Translations under genes and position numbers: made by a program
NCBI RefSeq assembly: GCF_001465595.2
Contig: NZ_CP013481.2
Coordinates: 4,092,001-4,156,000 of the forward strand
Source of the DNA: Pandoraea apista
GTDB taxonomy: Bacteria > Pseudomonadota > Gammaproteobacteria > Burkholderiales > Burkholderiaceae
Reading direction: 5' to 3'
Length of the DNA stretch: 64,000 nucleotides
The notes under the pieces: generated by a model
Seen by the model: the letters and a program-made list of their open reading frames with translations, nothing else
Database searches by the model: none
Told to the model about the DNA's origin: nothing
Shown here: positions 1 to 8,311 of the stretch, piece by piece
How the letters are laid out: each line of letters opens with the position of its first letter
Position numbering within the stretch: the first letter of the stretch is position 1

Positions 1-850
1 ACAGCCGATCATGCCCCCACAGACTGGGCCCGCCAAAGGTTTCGTGCGGCGACCAGCTCTCGGGATCGATGATCAAGCCGCCCCAACCGTACTCGACAAA
101 GAATCCGGAAGGGGTGTGCACGTAGAACGACGTGACCTGATCGTTGAGATGCCTGCCAAGCGTGTAGGCCACACGCCCTGGCTCCTGCTGTGCGAGATCG
201 TAGGCTTGCCCCACGTCGTCCAGACTGCACAACTCCACCATGAAGTGATGGAACGCACGCCGCCCGGAGCCCACCATGGCAAAGCTGTGGTGCCGATGGT
301 TCAGATGGAAAAAGTACAGTTTGTAAGGTGTCAGACCATAGTCGGTGGTCCGAAAGCCGAGCAGGTCCCGATAGAACGGCAACAGCGCATCGACGTCTTC
401 AACATGCAACACCACGTGCCCCATGCCAAGTGCTCCGGTACGGAATCCAGACAGCGGACGCCCCGGCGCAAAGGGTGCCGTGGCCAACGCGGCCGAACAG
501 AAGGCCTCAAGGCGATTACCCACCGGGTCGCAAAAGGCAATCAGCTCGCTCACTTGACGTTGCTCGCACAGTGCTCGCGTGCCGACCTCGACGCGAACTC
601 CCGCATTCTCAAGACGTGACGCGAGCGCTGACAGATCGGTGGCACTGTCGACTTCCCAACCCATGAAGTCCAAGGCGTCGTGGGCACCTTCACTCACCAC
701 CAGGCGCTGGGCACGCTCATCCATACGGAAAAGCCGGGTGCCAGCGCTGCCGTCGACCTGCTGCATGCCCAGTAGTCGCGTGCTGAAGTCCCTCCACTCG
801 GCGAGCTTCGAGGTGCGCAACCCCAGATATCCCAATGCTTTGAGCTCCAT
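1..850 (-). CDS. type I extradiol (VOC-family) ring-cleavage dioxygenase, C-terminus cut by window edge
   Basis: Reading leftward from an ATG at 850, preceded by a strong GGGGGAA ribosome site, the frame stays open for 283 codons to the window edge, so only the last few residues and the stop are missing. Two VOC/glyoxalase modules are visible. The second carries the iron-ligand set of 2,3-dihydroxybiphenyl 1,2-dioxygenase-type enzymes: His in GMGHVVLHV (about residue 145), His in NHRHHSFAMV (about 209) and Glu in FFVEYGWGG (about 260). Such enzymes cleave a catechol ring next to the two hydroxyls (meta cleavage). It is the last visible gene of the operon SDR - flavin hydroxylase - FAA hydrolase - dioxygenase, 51 bp after the hydrolase gene, which fits the ring-opening step. 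The substrate is unknown; a BphC-like assignment is by motif only. Confidence 0.88.
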   Translation of the reverse strand, partial: MELKALGYLGLRTSKLAEWRDFSTRLLGMQQVDGSAGTRLFRMDERAQRLVVSEGAHDALDFMGWEVDSATDLSALASRLENAGVRVEVGTRALCEQRQVSELIAFCDPVGNRLEAFCSAALATAPFAPGRPLSGFRTGALGMGHVVLHVEDVDALLPFYRDLLGFRTTDYGLTPYKLYFFHLNHRHHSFAMVGSGRRAFHHFMVELCSLDDVGQAYDLAQQEPGRVAYTLGRHLNDQVTSFYVHTPSGFFVEYGWGGLIIDPESWSPHETFGGPSLWGHDRL

Positions 851-901
851 CGTTCCCCCTACTGCGCGAGGCGCGCAGGCGCACCTCGCGGCGCTTTGCG
901 A

Positions 902-1753
902 TCAGACTTCATCGGCAATCGAGTTGCGCAGCACGCCAATCTGCGAAATTTCGACTTCGACCACGTCACCCGGCTTCATCCACAACGGCGGCGTCCGCTT
1001 CGCGCCAACGCCCCCCGGGGTGCCGGTTACCAGCACATCACCCGGCTCCAGCGGCAGGATGGTCGAGCAGTACTCGATCAACGCCGGGATGTCCGTGATC
1101 ATCAGATTGGTCGTGGTGTGCTGTACGACCTGGCCATTCAATCGGGTCTCGAGCGTCAACCGGGTCGGGTCGGGAATGTCGTCCGTGGTCACCAGCCAGG
1201 GGCCGAACGCGCCCGTGCCGGCAAACGTCTTGCCCGGCAGGAATTGACTCGTGTGCTTCTGCCAGTCGCGCACGCTGCCGTCGTTATAGGCGCTGTAGCC
1301 TGCCACATAGGAAAGTGCATCTGCGCGAGAGATGTGGCGACCACGCTTGCCAATGATCACGGCCATTTCGCCCTCGAAGTCGAAATCGCTCGAGATCTTC
1401 GGTCTCACCATATCGACACCATGGCCGACCTGACTACCGGGCCATCGCGCGAACAACACCGGCTTTTCGGTCTGAGTACGCCCCGTCTCCGCCAAATGAT
1501 CGTGGTAATTGAGCCCGACGCAGATGATCTTGTCAGGATTGGGAATCACCGGCAGAAGCTTGACATCGGCCAACGCAAAGTCTGCGGCGCTCTCTTCCAC
1601 GACGCGGCGAGCAGCCGCCAGACCGTCGATTTCGAGCAGCGCGCGCAACGTGGGCGCATCACTGCCGAATCGCCGACCGAGGTCGACAATGCCGTTCTCG
1701 CGCACCGCACCATAGCCGGCTTTTCCGGCCAATTCAAAGGAGACAAGCTTCAT
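902..1753 (-). CDS. fumarylacetoacetate hydrolase (FAH/FAA) family protein
   Basis: 283 residues, the normal size for the single-domain FAH family with a short N-terminal extension. The core starts near PDKIICVGLNYHDH (about residue 72). The metal-binding acids appear in FDFEGEMAVIIGK and the conserved YNDGSVRDWQ segment, followed by the C-terminal signature TGTPGGVG. Family members hydrolyse C-C bonds of acylpyruvates or hydrate/decarboxylate dienoates produced by meta cleavage. The ATG at 1753 has a good AGAGAGG ribosome site. It lies 65 bp after the flavin hydroxylase and 51 bp before the extradiol dioxygenase, so it probably processes the ring-cleavage product. Which reaction it performs (acylpyruvase, hydratase or decarboxylase) cannot be told from sequence. 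Confidence 0.9.
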   Translation of the reverse strand: MKLVSFELAGKAGYGAVRENGIVDLGRRFGSDAPTLRALLEIDGLAAARRVVEESAADFALADVKLLPVIPNPDKIICVGLNYHDHLAETGRTQTEKPVLFARWPGSQVGHGVDMVRPKISSDFDFEGEMAVIIGKRGRHISRADALSYVAGYSAYNDGSVRDWQKHTSQFLPGKTFAGTGAFGPWLVTTDDIPDPTRLTLETRLNGQVVQHTTTNLMITDIPALIEYCSTILPLEPGDVLVTGTPGGVGAKRTPPLWMKPGDVVEVEISQIGVLRNSIADEV

Positions 1754-1818
1754 GAAACCTCTCTGTTCACTTCATTAACGTGAATGCGTGGGCGACAGGC
1801 CGTCACCCCATACCGAAA

Positions 1819-3456
1819 TTAGTTGCCTTTCGCCAAGCGCCCCAGTACTCGGGCGAAAATCGCCTCGGCCTGACGTTCGTCGTCACATTGTTCGCCGCGC
1901 CAGGCCACATGCCGGTCGGGCCGAACGAGCAGCAGCCCTCGCCCAAACAGCGCATGCCAGCGCGATGTGTCGTGCATGACCACCGCAAGAGGAATCCCCA
2001 ACCGGGCAGCCACCGATACCAGCGCATTGCCCGGCACGGCGCCGCCAACGCAGACCAACGTGAACCACGGCCCCAGCGTGGCGTGATTTGAGGTGCCGTT
2101 GTCGAACCACACGCTGGGCAACCGCGCCCCCGGCGCGACGCTCGGCACGTAATGAAGCGGATCGTCGGAGGCGTCACGCGTGCCTGAGTCGGCGCATACA
2201 ATCGGCGAATCGCGGTAGACGTAGCCCAGCTCAATCCCAAAACTTTCGTTCTCCGCGTTGCCCAGCTCGCCGATACGCTCTCCGATGGACAGGCGATGGG
2301 CATCGGCTTGCGCACCATCACCATCAAGCCGGTCGTCGTACAGGCCCGCGATCGTCTTTCGCATCTCGTTGTGCCGCCCGGAGCCCTCTCGGTTGCGCAA
2401 GCCGACAGGCCGTCGCTCGGTCTCATAGGAACCCGTCAAACCCGCACCGCCGAAACCACGCACGCGAGCCGCCAACTTCCACCCGAGGTCGCAGGCATCC
2501 CCGATCCCCGTATTCATGCCGTAGCCACCCGTCGGAATGTACTGATGGGCGGCATCGCCCGCGAGAAAAATGCGCTCGCCGTCCGAGTAGCGATCGGCCA
2601 CCAGCAAGTGAGGCGTCCAGGCATTCGACACCAATACCTCGTGATCGATATCCTCGCCGATGAAATCCCGCACCAACGCCCGGGGATCAACGTTTTCAGG
2701 ACGCACCCCTTCGGGCCAGCGGGTGTGCAGTGTCCAGACGTCACGGTCGTTCTGCGCAATCAACGTGCCTCTCGGCGATTGGTAATGCCAGGCGACACCC
2801 CAGCGCTGCAGCAGATGACGCGCGTCGGACCGGAAGTGCGTCATGAATCGCTGCATCACGGCCGCTTGTCCGTCGAGCGCCACGCCCATTTGCTGGCGCA
2901 CACGACTGCCGCCGCCATCGCATCCGACGAGGAATTCGCAGGCCACCTGTTCGATCGTCCCGTCCTCCTCACGACGCAGCGTCACGACGACCTGTTCGTC
3001 TGACGCGGCGTACGCTTCGAACGCCACTCCCCAACGCGCATCCACCAACGGTTCATCGAGAATGGCGCGTTGCAGCACAGGCTCGATCTCCACCTGCGAG
3101 ACGCGCATCGGCGCTTCGCACGGCAACGTACCGTCGTTGATCTCGCGAATGCGCTCACGCCATTGCGTCACACTCGCATAACGGAAACGATGCAATTCGT
3201 GGCCGTTCATGCGCGTGACCCACGACACATCAAAGTTGTGGTCAGGGTGCACGGCGACGGCCCGCAGTGCATCGGCCAGGCCCAACTGCGCAAAACACTC
3301 CATGCTCCGCGCGTTGGTGATATCCATCTTCGGATGACGTGTCGTGCCTGGGTTGCGCTCCACCAAAAGACTGCGCACGCCATAACGTGCCAGCGCGAGG
3401 GCAAGGGTCATGCCAACGGGCCCGCCGCCAGCAATCAGAACCGGAATCTTCTTCAT
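1819..3456 (-). CDS. FAD-dependent aromatic hydroxylase (MhpA/PheA-type flavoprotein monooxygenase)
   Basis: 545 residues, close to MhpA-type hydroxylases (about 550). The N-terminus has the Rossmann dinucleotide motif GGGPVGMTLA (residues 9-18). The second FAD contact is GDAAHQYIPTGGYGMNTG (about residue 290). The last ~120 residues resemble the thioredoxin-like C-terminal domain of phenol-hydroxylase-type enzymes. Members use NAD(P)H and O2 to put a hydroxyl ortho to an existing phenol group, giving the catechol needed by the extradiol dioxygenase three genes on. I chose the ATG at 3456 (MKKIPVLIAGGGP) because the frame upstream has no family character; its ribosome site is weak. It follows the SDR gene by 58 bp and precedes the FAA hydrolase by 65 bp, forming one operon. 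Confidence 0.88.
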   Translation of the reverse strand: MKKIPVLIAGGGPVGMTLALALARYGVRSLLVERNPGTTRHPKMDITNARSMECFAQLGLADALRAVAVHPDHNFDVSWVTRMNGHELHRFRYASVTQWRERIREINDGTLPCEAPMRVSQVEIEPVLQRAILDEPLVDARWGVAFEAYAASDEQVVVTLRREEDGTIEQVACEFLVGCDGGGSRVRQQMGVALDGQAAVMQRFMTHFRSDARHLLQRWGVAWHYQSPRGTLIAQNDRDVWTLHTRWPEGVRPENVDPRALVRDFIGEDIDHEVLVSNAWTPHLLVADRYSDGERIFLAGDAAHQYIPTGGYGMNTGIGDACDLGWKLAARVRGFGGAGLTGSYETERRPVGLRNREGSGRHNEMRKTIAGLYDDRLDGDGAQADAHRLSIGERIGELGNAENESFGIELGYVYRDSPIVCADSGTRDASDDPLHYVPSVAPGARLPSVWFDNGTSNHATLGPWFTLVCVGGAVPGNALVSVAARLGIPLAVVMHDTSRWHALFGRGLLLVRPDRHVAWRGEQCDDERQAEAIFARVLGRLAKGN

Positions 3457-3514
3457 GTGAGATTTCGTTAAGCGGAAATGAGCGGCGCGGCTACCCGCGA
3501 GCACCGCCAAAAAT

Positions 3515-4201
3515 TCATGACAGGCCGACCACCGGCACAACCGCACCGTTGACGGCACACGCCTGATCCGACGCAAGGAAGGCAATCACCGCGGCAAGGT
3601 CTCGAGGACTGACCCACCGCGTGGGGTCTGCGTCGGGCATGGCGCCACGGTTGGCAGGGGTATCGATGATGCTCGGCGCCACGGCGTTTACACGCACGCC
3701 GTGTTCTCGCACCTCAAGCGCCATCGATTCGGTGAGTCGGGCCACGGCGTCCTTGGCGGCGCAATAGGCCCCCATCGACGCCTTGCCGCTCGACGCAGAG
3801 GCTGCCGCCACGTTGACGACCGCTCCTCCTCCGGCAGCGATCATGCCCGGCACGACCGCCCGGCAAGCATGAATCAACGTCGTCACATTCAACGCCATCA
3901 TCCGTTGCCACAGCGCATCCGCGGTTTCGTGCACCGCCGGCCCCATGTCAAAACCGCCTGCGATATTGCAAAGCACGGAGACGCCCGGCAATCGAGCGAG
4001 CGCGGCATCGGTGGCGTCCCATCGCGTGAGGTCGGTCGCGACGGTTTGCACTCGTTCGTTATCGCCGTAGAGCGTCTGCAACGCCTGCGCGTCAAGATCC
4101 ACCGCCACCAACGTATCGCCACGAGCGAGGAACATCTCGCATACCGCCCGGCCCAAAGCGCCAGCGGCACCGGTCACCATCACGACCGCTCCTTTGGACA
4201 T
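3515..4201 (-). CDS. SDR-family oxidoreductase, first gene of the ring-cleavage operon
   Basis: 228 residues from an ATG at 4201 with an AAGGAGA ribosome site. The classical short-chain dehydrogenase plan is clear: cofactor motif TGAAGALGRA, NAG-like segment CNIAGG, and catalytic Tyr/Lys in YCAAK. Members interconvert alcohols and ketones with NAD(P)(H). It is the promoter-proximal gene of the minus-strand operon. A 21-bp palindrome (4243-4263) lies 41 bp upstream of its start and is probably bound by the TetR protein at 5960-6601. In the P450-based pathway it may oxidise an alcohol made by the P450, but that is inference. Confidence 0.88.
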   Translation of the reverse strand: MSKGAVVMVTGAAGALGRAVCEMFLARGDTLVAVDLDAQALQTLYGDNERVQTVATDLTRWDATDAALARLPGVSVLCNIAGGFDMGPAVHETADALWQRMMALNVTTLIHACRAVVPGMIAAGGGAVVNVAAASASSGKASMGAYCAAKDAVARLTESMALEVREHGVRVNAVAPSIIDTPANRGAMPDADPTRWVSPRDLAAVIAFLASDQACAVNGAVVPVVGLS

Positions 4202-4242
4202 CGCTATCTCCTTGGCATCTCGCCTGATCGTTATCTTTTTAC

Positions 4243-4263
4243 AAACTAACACATCGTTAGTTT
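4243..4263. promoter_or_regulatory. probable TetR operator between the divergent catabolic genes
   Basis: An exact inverted repeat, arms AAACTAAC and GTTAGTTT with a 5-bp spacer, lies 41 bp upstream of the SDR start and about 130 bp upstream of the amidohydrolase start. A second 21-bp palindrome with the same AAAC...GTTT ends lies at 8017-8037 in front of the P450 operon. The two agree with AAACYRAY-N5-RTYAGTTT. A TetR-family gene sits inside the P450 operon, so this pair is the best candidate for its binding sites. Confidence 0.65.
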
Positions 4264-4391
4264 TCATTCAACCCCATCAGATCCGCAACGATTTCGCTCG
4301 CCCCCCATCAATTGACCGCCATCAATAACTGACATATATTTAGTTATTAGAATTCGTCGCACCCAATCCATTTTGTATAGCGAGGACCAAG

Positions 4392-5579
4392 ATGACTGTC
4401 GCGAATTACCCGGTGTATGACGCTGATCGACATTTCTACGAGCCCCCCGAGGCCTTTCTGCGCCATCTTCCGAAGAAGTTTCAGAAAGAGTTTCAGTATG
4501 TAGAGGTCAACGGCCGGACCAAGCTGGCCGTAGCAGGCGTGCTCTCGGACTACATTCCGAACCCGACCTTTGAAGTCGTGGCGGCGCCGGGCTCACATGA
4601 GAAGTGGTATCGCGGGCAGAACCCGGAAGGCTTGTCGCTCCGGGAATGCACGGGCGCACCGGTGCCCTCTCAAGCCGCGTTTCACAGTGGCGATGCGCAT
4701 TTGAAGGTGATGGATGAGCAGCGCATTCATGCCGGCCTGTTCATCCCGACGCTGGCGTCGATCATCGAAGAACGCCTGGCGCATAAGCCGGACGTGATTC
4801 ATGCGCTGCTTCAGAGCGTGAATCGCTGGACTGCCGATGAGTGTGGATTCGCGCACCAAGGCCGCCTGTTCCCGGTGCCGATGATCAATCTGTCGAACGT
4901 CGATGCCGCCTGCGAGGAACTGGATTACCTGCTGGCAGCCGGCGCGCGAGTCGTGGGCATTCGTCCGGCCCCCGTCACCGGGCTCACGGGCGGTCGATCC
5001 ATGGGCTTTGAGGAGTTTGATCCGTTCTGGGCACGCATCAACGAAGCAAAGATCTTTGTCGTGATGCACGTATCCGACTCCGGTTACGACAAGATCTATC
5101 AGTGGTGGACGGCGGGCGGGAAAGGCGAGTTCCGTCCGTTCGAAAAGGACCCCTTTGGCGAAATTCTCGACTGGATGGGACGTCCGATCGCTGACTCATT
5201 GGGCGCATTGATCTGCCACGGCGTATTCGATCGATTCCCGAATGTGCGAGTCGCCTCACTGGAGAACGGTTCCGGTTGGCTGGAGCCGCTGCTGCATCGC
5301 CTGAACATGACGTATCACAAGATGCCGAAGGCCTTCCGCCGGCATCCGGTTGAGACATTCCGTCAGCATGTCTACGTTGCACCGTTCTATGAAGATCCCG
5401 TCGAGAAAGTGATCGAGCTGATCGGCGTGGAGCGCGTTCTCTTCGGTAGTGATTGGCCCCATCCGGAGGGGCTGGCACATCCGCTCGATTTCTTCAAGGA
5501 TATCGAGAGCCTGAGTGCCGAACAGACGCAGCGCGTCATGAGTACCAATTTGAAGGAATTGCTCGAGGGCGTTCGATAA
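4392..5579 (+). CDS. amidohydrolase-2 (ACMSD-like) family metal-dependent hydrolase/decarboxylase
   Basis: 395 residues, TIM-barrel amidohydrolase of the PF04909 type. The start ATG at 4392 has a GCGAGGA ribosome site. Metal-site features in order: DADRHFYEP (residues 10-18, in place of the HxH motif of classic members), FVVMHVSDSG (about 220), ICHGVFDRFPNVRVASLENG (about 277) and the C-terminal GSDWPHPEG acid (about 357). Enzymes of this family hydrolyse amides/lactones or decarboxylate aromatic and muconate-type acids without a redox cofactor. It is transcribed divergently from the SDR operon and convergently with the ferredoxin gene, inside a ring-cleavage cluster, so a role on a cleavage product or hydroxylated acid is plausible. 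The exact reaction is unknown. Confidence 0.87.
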   Translation: MTVANYPVYDADRHFYEPPEAFLRHLPKKFQKEFQYVEVNGRTKLAVAGVLSDYIPNPTFEVVAAPGSHEKWYRGQNPEGLSLRECTGAPVPSQAAFHSGDAHLKVMDEQRIHAGLFIPTLASIIEERLAHKPDVIHALLQSVNRWTADECGFAHQGRLFPVPMINLSNVDAACEELDYLLAAGARVVGIRPAPVTGLTGGRSMGFEEFDPFWARINEAKIFVVMHVSDSGYDKIYQWWTAGGKGEFRPFEKDPFGEILDWMGRPIADSLGALICHGVFDRFPNVRVASLENGSGWLEPLLHRLNMTYHKMPKAFRRHPVETFRQHVYVAPFYEDPVEKVIELIGVERVLFGSDWPHPEGLAHPLDFFKDIESLSAEQTQRVMSTNLKELLEGVR

Positions 5580-5583
5580 TGAG

Positions 5584-5616
5584 CGTCGCCGGCCCGATTC
5601 ATGCGGGCCGGCGACG
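5584..5616. terminator. GC-rich hairpin between convergent genes (bidirectional terminator candidate)
   Basis: A perfect 13-bp stem (arms CGTCGCCGGCCCG and CGGGCCGGCGACG, 7-nt loop) fills the 39-bp gap between the stops of the amidohydrolase and ferredoxin genes. There is no T-tract on either side, so it is either a stall/processing structure or a Rho-aided terminator rather than a classic intrinsic one. Confidence 0.55.
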
Positions 5617-5618
5617 AA

Positions 5619-5939
5619 TCACCAGGTGTTCGCGGGGACGTGGACGACCATGCCATCCATCTCCGGGTGCACGATGATCTGACAGGTCAAACGGCTGGTG
5701 GGTCGAGGTTCCAGCGTTCCCTCCAACATCATCTTCTCGTCCTCGGACGGTGGCGGCAGGCGCGCAAACCACGCGTCGTCGACATACACATGACAAGTCG
5801 CGCAACTGCAAGACCCGCCGCATTCCGCCGGAATGCCGGGCACCATCTCCTTCACCGCCGCTTGCATCAGCGAATATCCAGCGTCAGCGGGCACCTCATG
5901 CGTCACACCACCCGGTTCGACAAAATAGATTGTCGGCAT
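5619..5939 (-). CDS. [2Fe-2S] ferredoxin, putidaredoxin/adrenodoxin type
   Basis: 106 residues, right for a putidaredoxin-type ferredoxin. Cluster ligands are Cys40, Cys46, Cys49 and Cys86 (C-X5-C-X2-C-X36-C); an extra Cys44 lies inside the loop. The start ATG at 5939 has an AGGGGAG ribosome site. The gene is third in the P450 - tetR - ferredoxin operon, 20 bp after tetR, so it is almost certainly the electron donor to the P450. No ferredoxin reductase gene is in the window, so that partner must be encoded elsewhere or shared. Confidence 0.93.
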   Translation of the reverse strand: MPTIYFVEPGGVTHEVPADAGYSLMQAAVKEMVPGIPAECGGSCSCATCHVYVDDAWFARLPPPSEDEKMMLEGTLEPRPTSRLTCQIIVHPEMDGMVVHVPANTW

Positions 5940-5959
5940 TGTTCTCCCCTCACATATGT

Positions 5960-6601
5960 CTAGTTGACAAGCGTCTTCGCGAACGCGTGATCCGGCACAA
6001 ACACCGGCAAGATAAAACAACGAATATGTCGACGTAATGTGGCCTCATCGCACGGTCGCATGGCGAGTAGCGCCAGCAACTCCCTGAGAAACCAAGAAAG
6101 TGTGGCCTCGAGATCGAGACCGGGACGTATCCCGGGTTCCTTGAGCAACAGGTGCAGGACGGCTCGGATACGCTGTCGATAAGTGGCGTGAAAAAGCGCT
6201 TGCCCTTGGGTATGCGATGTCGCCTCGAATACGTTCTCTAACCAGGGCTGACGAGGCATTTCCAGCACGCCACGCACAAGCGCCAACTCGATGCGCTGCG
6301 CTATGCCCCCTTCCCTGGCCATCAATATGCCAATGGCGGCTTGCGCTGCCGGGCCAACCTGCTCGCCAATCAACGCTTCGAGAATCGCATCCTTGTTGCC
6401 ATATCTTCGATAGAGCGTGGCGCGGGAGATCCCCGCGACCTCGGCAATATCGTCAACCTTTGTGCGATCCAACCCAAGACGGTTGACACATTCCTGGGTC
6501 GCGTCGATCACTCGCTGATGGAAAGCACTCGGCTGTACCGGCTCAATGTCGATACCCTCATCGCTCATGGGTTCTCGTGCCTTGGTGTGTGGGGGCGTCA
6601 T
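5960..6601 (-). CDS. TetR-family transcriptional regulator of the P450/ring-cleavage cluster
   Basis: 213 residues. The N-terminal helix-turn-helix is clear around residues 35-70 (TKVDDIAEVAGISRATLYRRYGNKDAI, shown in part: GISRATLYRRYGNKDAI). The rest is an alpha-helical ligand domain. Of the candidate starts, the ATG at 6601 has a GAGG site six bases upstream; an ATG at 6619 would overlap the P450 stop by 11 bases. It is embedded between the P450 and its ferredoxin, so it is co-transcribed and probably autoregulated through the 8017-8037 palindrome, with a second site at 4243-4263 controlling the ring-cleavage operon. The ligand is unknown, probably the pathway substrate or an intermediate. 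Confidence 0.88.
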   Translation of the reverse strand: MTPPHTKAREPMSDEGIDIEPVQPSAFHQRVIDATQECVNRLGLDRTKVDDIAEVAGISRATLYRRYGNKDAILEALIGEQVGPAAQAAIGILMAREGGIAQRIELALVRGVLEMPRQPWLENVFEATSHTQGQALFHATYRQRIRAVLHLLLKEPGIRPGLDLEATLSWFLRELLALLAMRPCDEATLRRHIRCFILPVFVPDHAFAKTLVN

Positions 6602-6608
6602 GTCGGCC

Positions 6609-7928
6609 TCACTCGCCATGCGAAGTCACGGGACACCGCGTCGCAGAGGGTGACGAATGCGCAGGACATCCCTCGTTTTCCGCCGCATACCAGCGCGCGC
6701 TCGGGCCGTCTCCGAGCACGATCCCGGGCGTGAAGCGAACAGGCATCTGCTTGATTCCGTTGGCGAAGTTTGAGCGCAAACGCACCACCGGCCCGGCGAG
6801 CGACATATCTGGCATACGCTCCAGAAGCGCGTCGAAAACCGCCACCAGTTCAGATCGGGCCAGCATCGACCCCAGGCATTGGTGGATGCTGCCGCGCACA
6901 CCGAACGCCTGATGTTCACGCGCGTTGTGCCGATCAACGTCAAACACATCCGGATTGGCAAACACCGACTCATCGCGGCTGCCGGAGCAATACCAGAGCA
7001 CGACCTGCTGTCCGGCCTTGATGGCCTGTCCGCCCACCTGGGTGTCGACCAAAGCCTTGCGTCCGAAACACATGGCCGGCGTACTCCAGCGCAGCATTTC
7101 CTCGATGGCGTTGGTCAATTTACTGCGATCTTCGATAAGCTTGCGGCGCTGATCCGGATGTTCGATCAGCGCCAGTGAGCCCTGCAATATCTGTGTGCGC
7201 GTGGTTTCGGTGCCCGCGGTCGCAAGCAACAGGAAGAAACAACCGAGGTCCACGTCCGACAGCCTCTCGCCGTTCTCCTTGGCTGCCGCGATGGTGCTGA
7301 AGATATCGCCCTGAGGATTGCGCCGACGCTCGGCCCCCAGGCGGCTAGCGTATTCGAACATCTCTTCGGCGGCTTGCTTGCTGCTGATATGCCGCGTGGC
7401 GTCCGGATCTGCGCTGCCGACGGTTGCATCGGCCCACGCGAACAATCGAGCTCGATCCGATTCGGGCACGCCAAGCATTTCCGCCACGATCTCGATCGGA
7501 ACATAGGCCGCCACGTCGACAAGGTTGCACTCACCGGACTCGATTACCGAGTCGATGATGCGCGTGGTCAGGACACGCACGCGCTCATTAATGCCCAGAA
7601 TCGCCTTCTGCGTAAATGCGCTCATGATGACGCGTCGAAGAAAGCCATGACGAGGGGGATCGGACAGGATGATGTTGTGATCGATATCCCGCGCCAGTGT
7701 GTATTCCGGGATAGGCAGCGGCAGAATATTGGCGCGCGAGCTGAAGACTTCCGGACGTTTCTCCACATCCGCAATATCTGCATAACGCGTAATCGACCAA
7801 AAACCGTCATCCCCGACGCGCGGAACCCAGGAAACCGGTGCTTCACGCCGCATCATCGCAAAGTAGTCGTATGGGACCGCCGTGAAAAAGGCATCGGGGT
7901 CCGCCAGATTAACGTCACCAATCTTCAT
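6609..7928 (-). CDS. cytochrome P450 (class I bacterial) with lengthened haem Cys loop
   Basis: 439 residues. I-helix oxygen-activation motif ATAGTETTR, the ExxR pair in EEMLRWSTP, and a haem-Cys loop reading FGVRGSIHQCLGSMLAR. The usual loop is F-G-x-G-x-H-x-C-x-G; here there are six residues between Phe and His instead of four, which I checked codon by codon on the minus strand. Upstream, DPPRHGFLRR is the usual B'-C region signature. The protein would be cytosolic and fed by the ferredoxin two genes downstream. It probably hydroxylates a hydrophobic substrate as the entry step of the pathway. The operon is P450 - tetR - ferredoxin with a palindromic operator at 8017-8037, 89 bp upstream of the start. 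Confidence 0.93.
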   Translation of the reverse strand: MKIGDVNLADPDAFFTAVPYDYFAMMRREAPVSWVPRVGDDGFWSITRYADIADVEKRPEVFSSRANILPLPIPEYTLARDIDHNIILSDPPRHGFLRRVIMSAFTQKAILGINERVRVLTTRIIDSVIESGECNLVDVAAYVPIEIVAEMLGVPESDRARLFAWADATVGSADPDATRHISSKQAAEEMFEYASRLGAERRRNPQGDIFSTIAAAKENGERLSDVDLGCFFLLLATAGTETTRTQILQGSLALIEHPDQRRKLIEDRSKLTNAIEEMLRWSTPAMCFGRKALVDTQVGGQAIKAGQQVVLWYCSGSRDESVFANPDVFDVDRHNAREHQAFGVRGSIHQCLGSMLARSELVAVFDALLERMPDMSLAGPVVRLRSNFANGIKQMPVRFTPGIVLGDGPSARWYAAENEGCPAHSSPSATRCPVTSHGE

Positions 7929-8311
7929 CGTGTGTCTCGCTCCAGGTATGTTGGCAGTTCGGTGAGACGGAAATGAAAATTCGTCTCACCGGACAATCGG
8001 AATAATAGGCGAGCACAAACCGATTAACAATCAGTTTTTTAATTTTGTTCGATGATGGAGAAACCCCCTGCTTTTCCCGTCGGACGTTTTCTGGGAGAGG
8101 GAATTGCCACATGACCTGTCCCATCGGGTCATCCGGACGGAAGGTCATCTAGCCTATCGGCAACGTTATGAAAAGGCTCGGGGCGACGAGTTGGCTATCG
8201 ATACTCGGCCCGGCCCCATTTGGAAACAACCGGCATGACCGCCATCAACGTTGCCTCGGCACGTCAACACTACTGATCGAGCAAGCGGTACCAATTCACG
8301 GCAACTGCAGA
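7929..8311. other. 383-bp intergenic region: P450 promoter/operator, no gene seen
   Basis: This divergent gap separates the P450 start from the secreted RHS-like gene. Its P450-proximal part is AT-rich (poly-T at 8034-8046) and contains the palindrome at 8017-8037. I see no convincing coding frame; the short open stretches lack ribosome sites and normal codon use. Confidence 0.6.
8017..8037. promoter_or_regulatory. second probable TetR operator, upstream of the P450 operon
   Basis: Near-palindrome with 9-bp arms AAACCGATT and AATCAGTTT (one mismatch) around AAC, 21 bp in all. Length, AAAC/GTTT ends and internal pattern match the 4243-4263 site. It lies 89 bp upstream of the P450 start codon. 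Confidence 0.6.

Noticed and set aside
1..7928. Naming the catabolic cluster as estrogen or steroid degradation
   Set aside because: P450, ferredoxin and extradiol dioxygenase would fit, but no steroid-specific gene (KstD, Hsa/Tes set) is present in the window.
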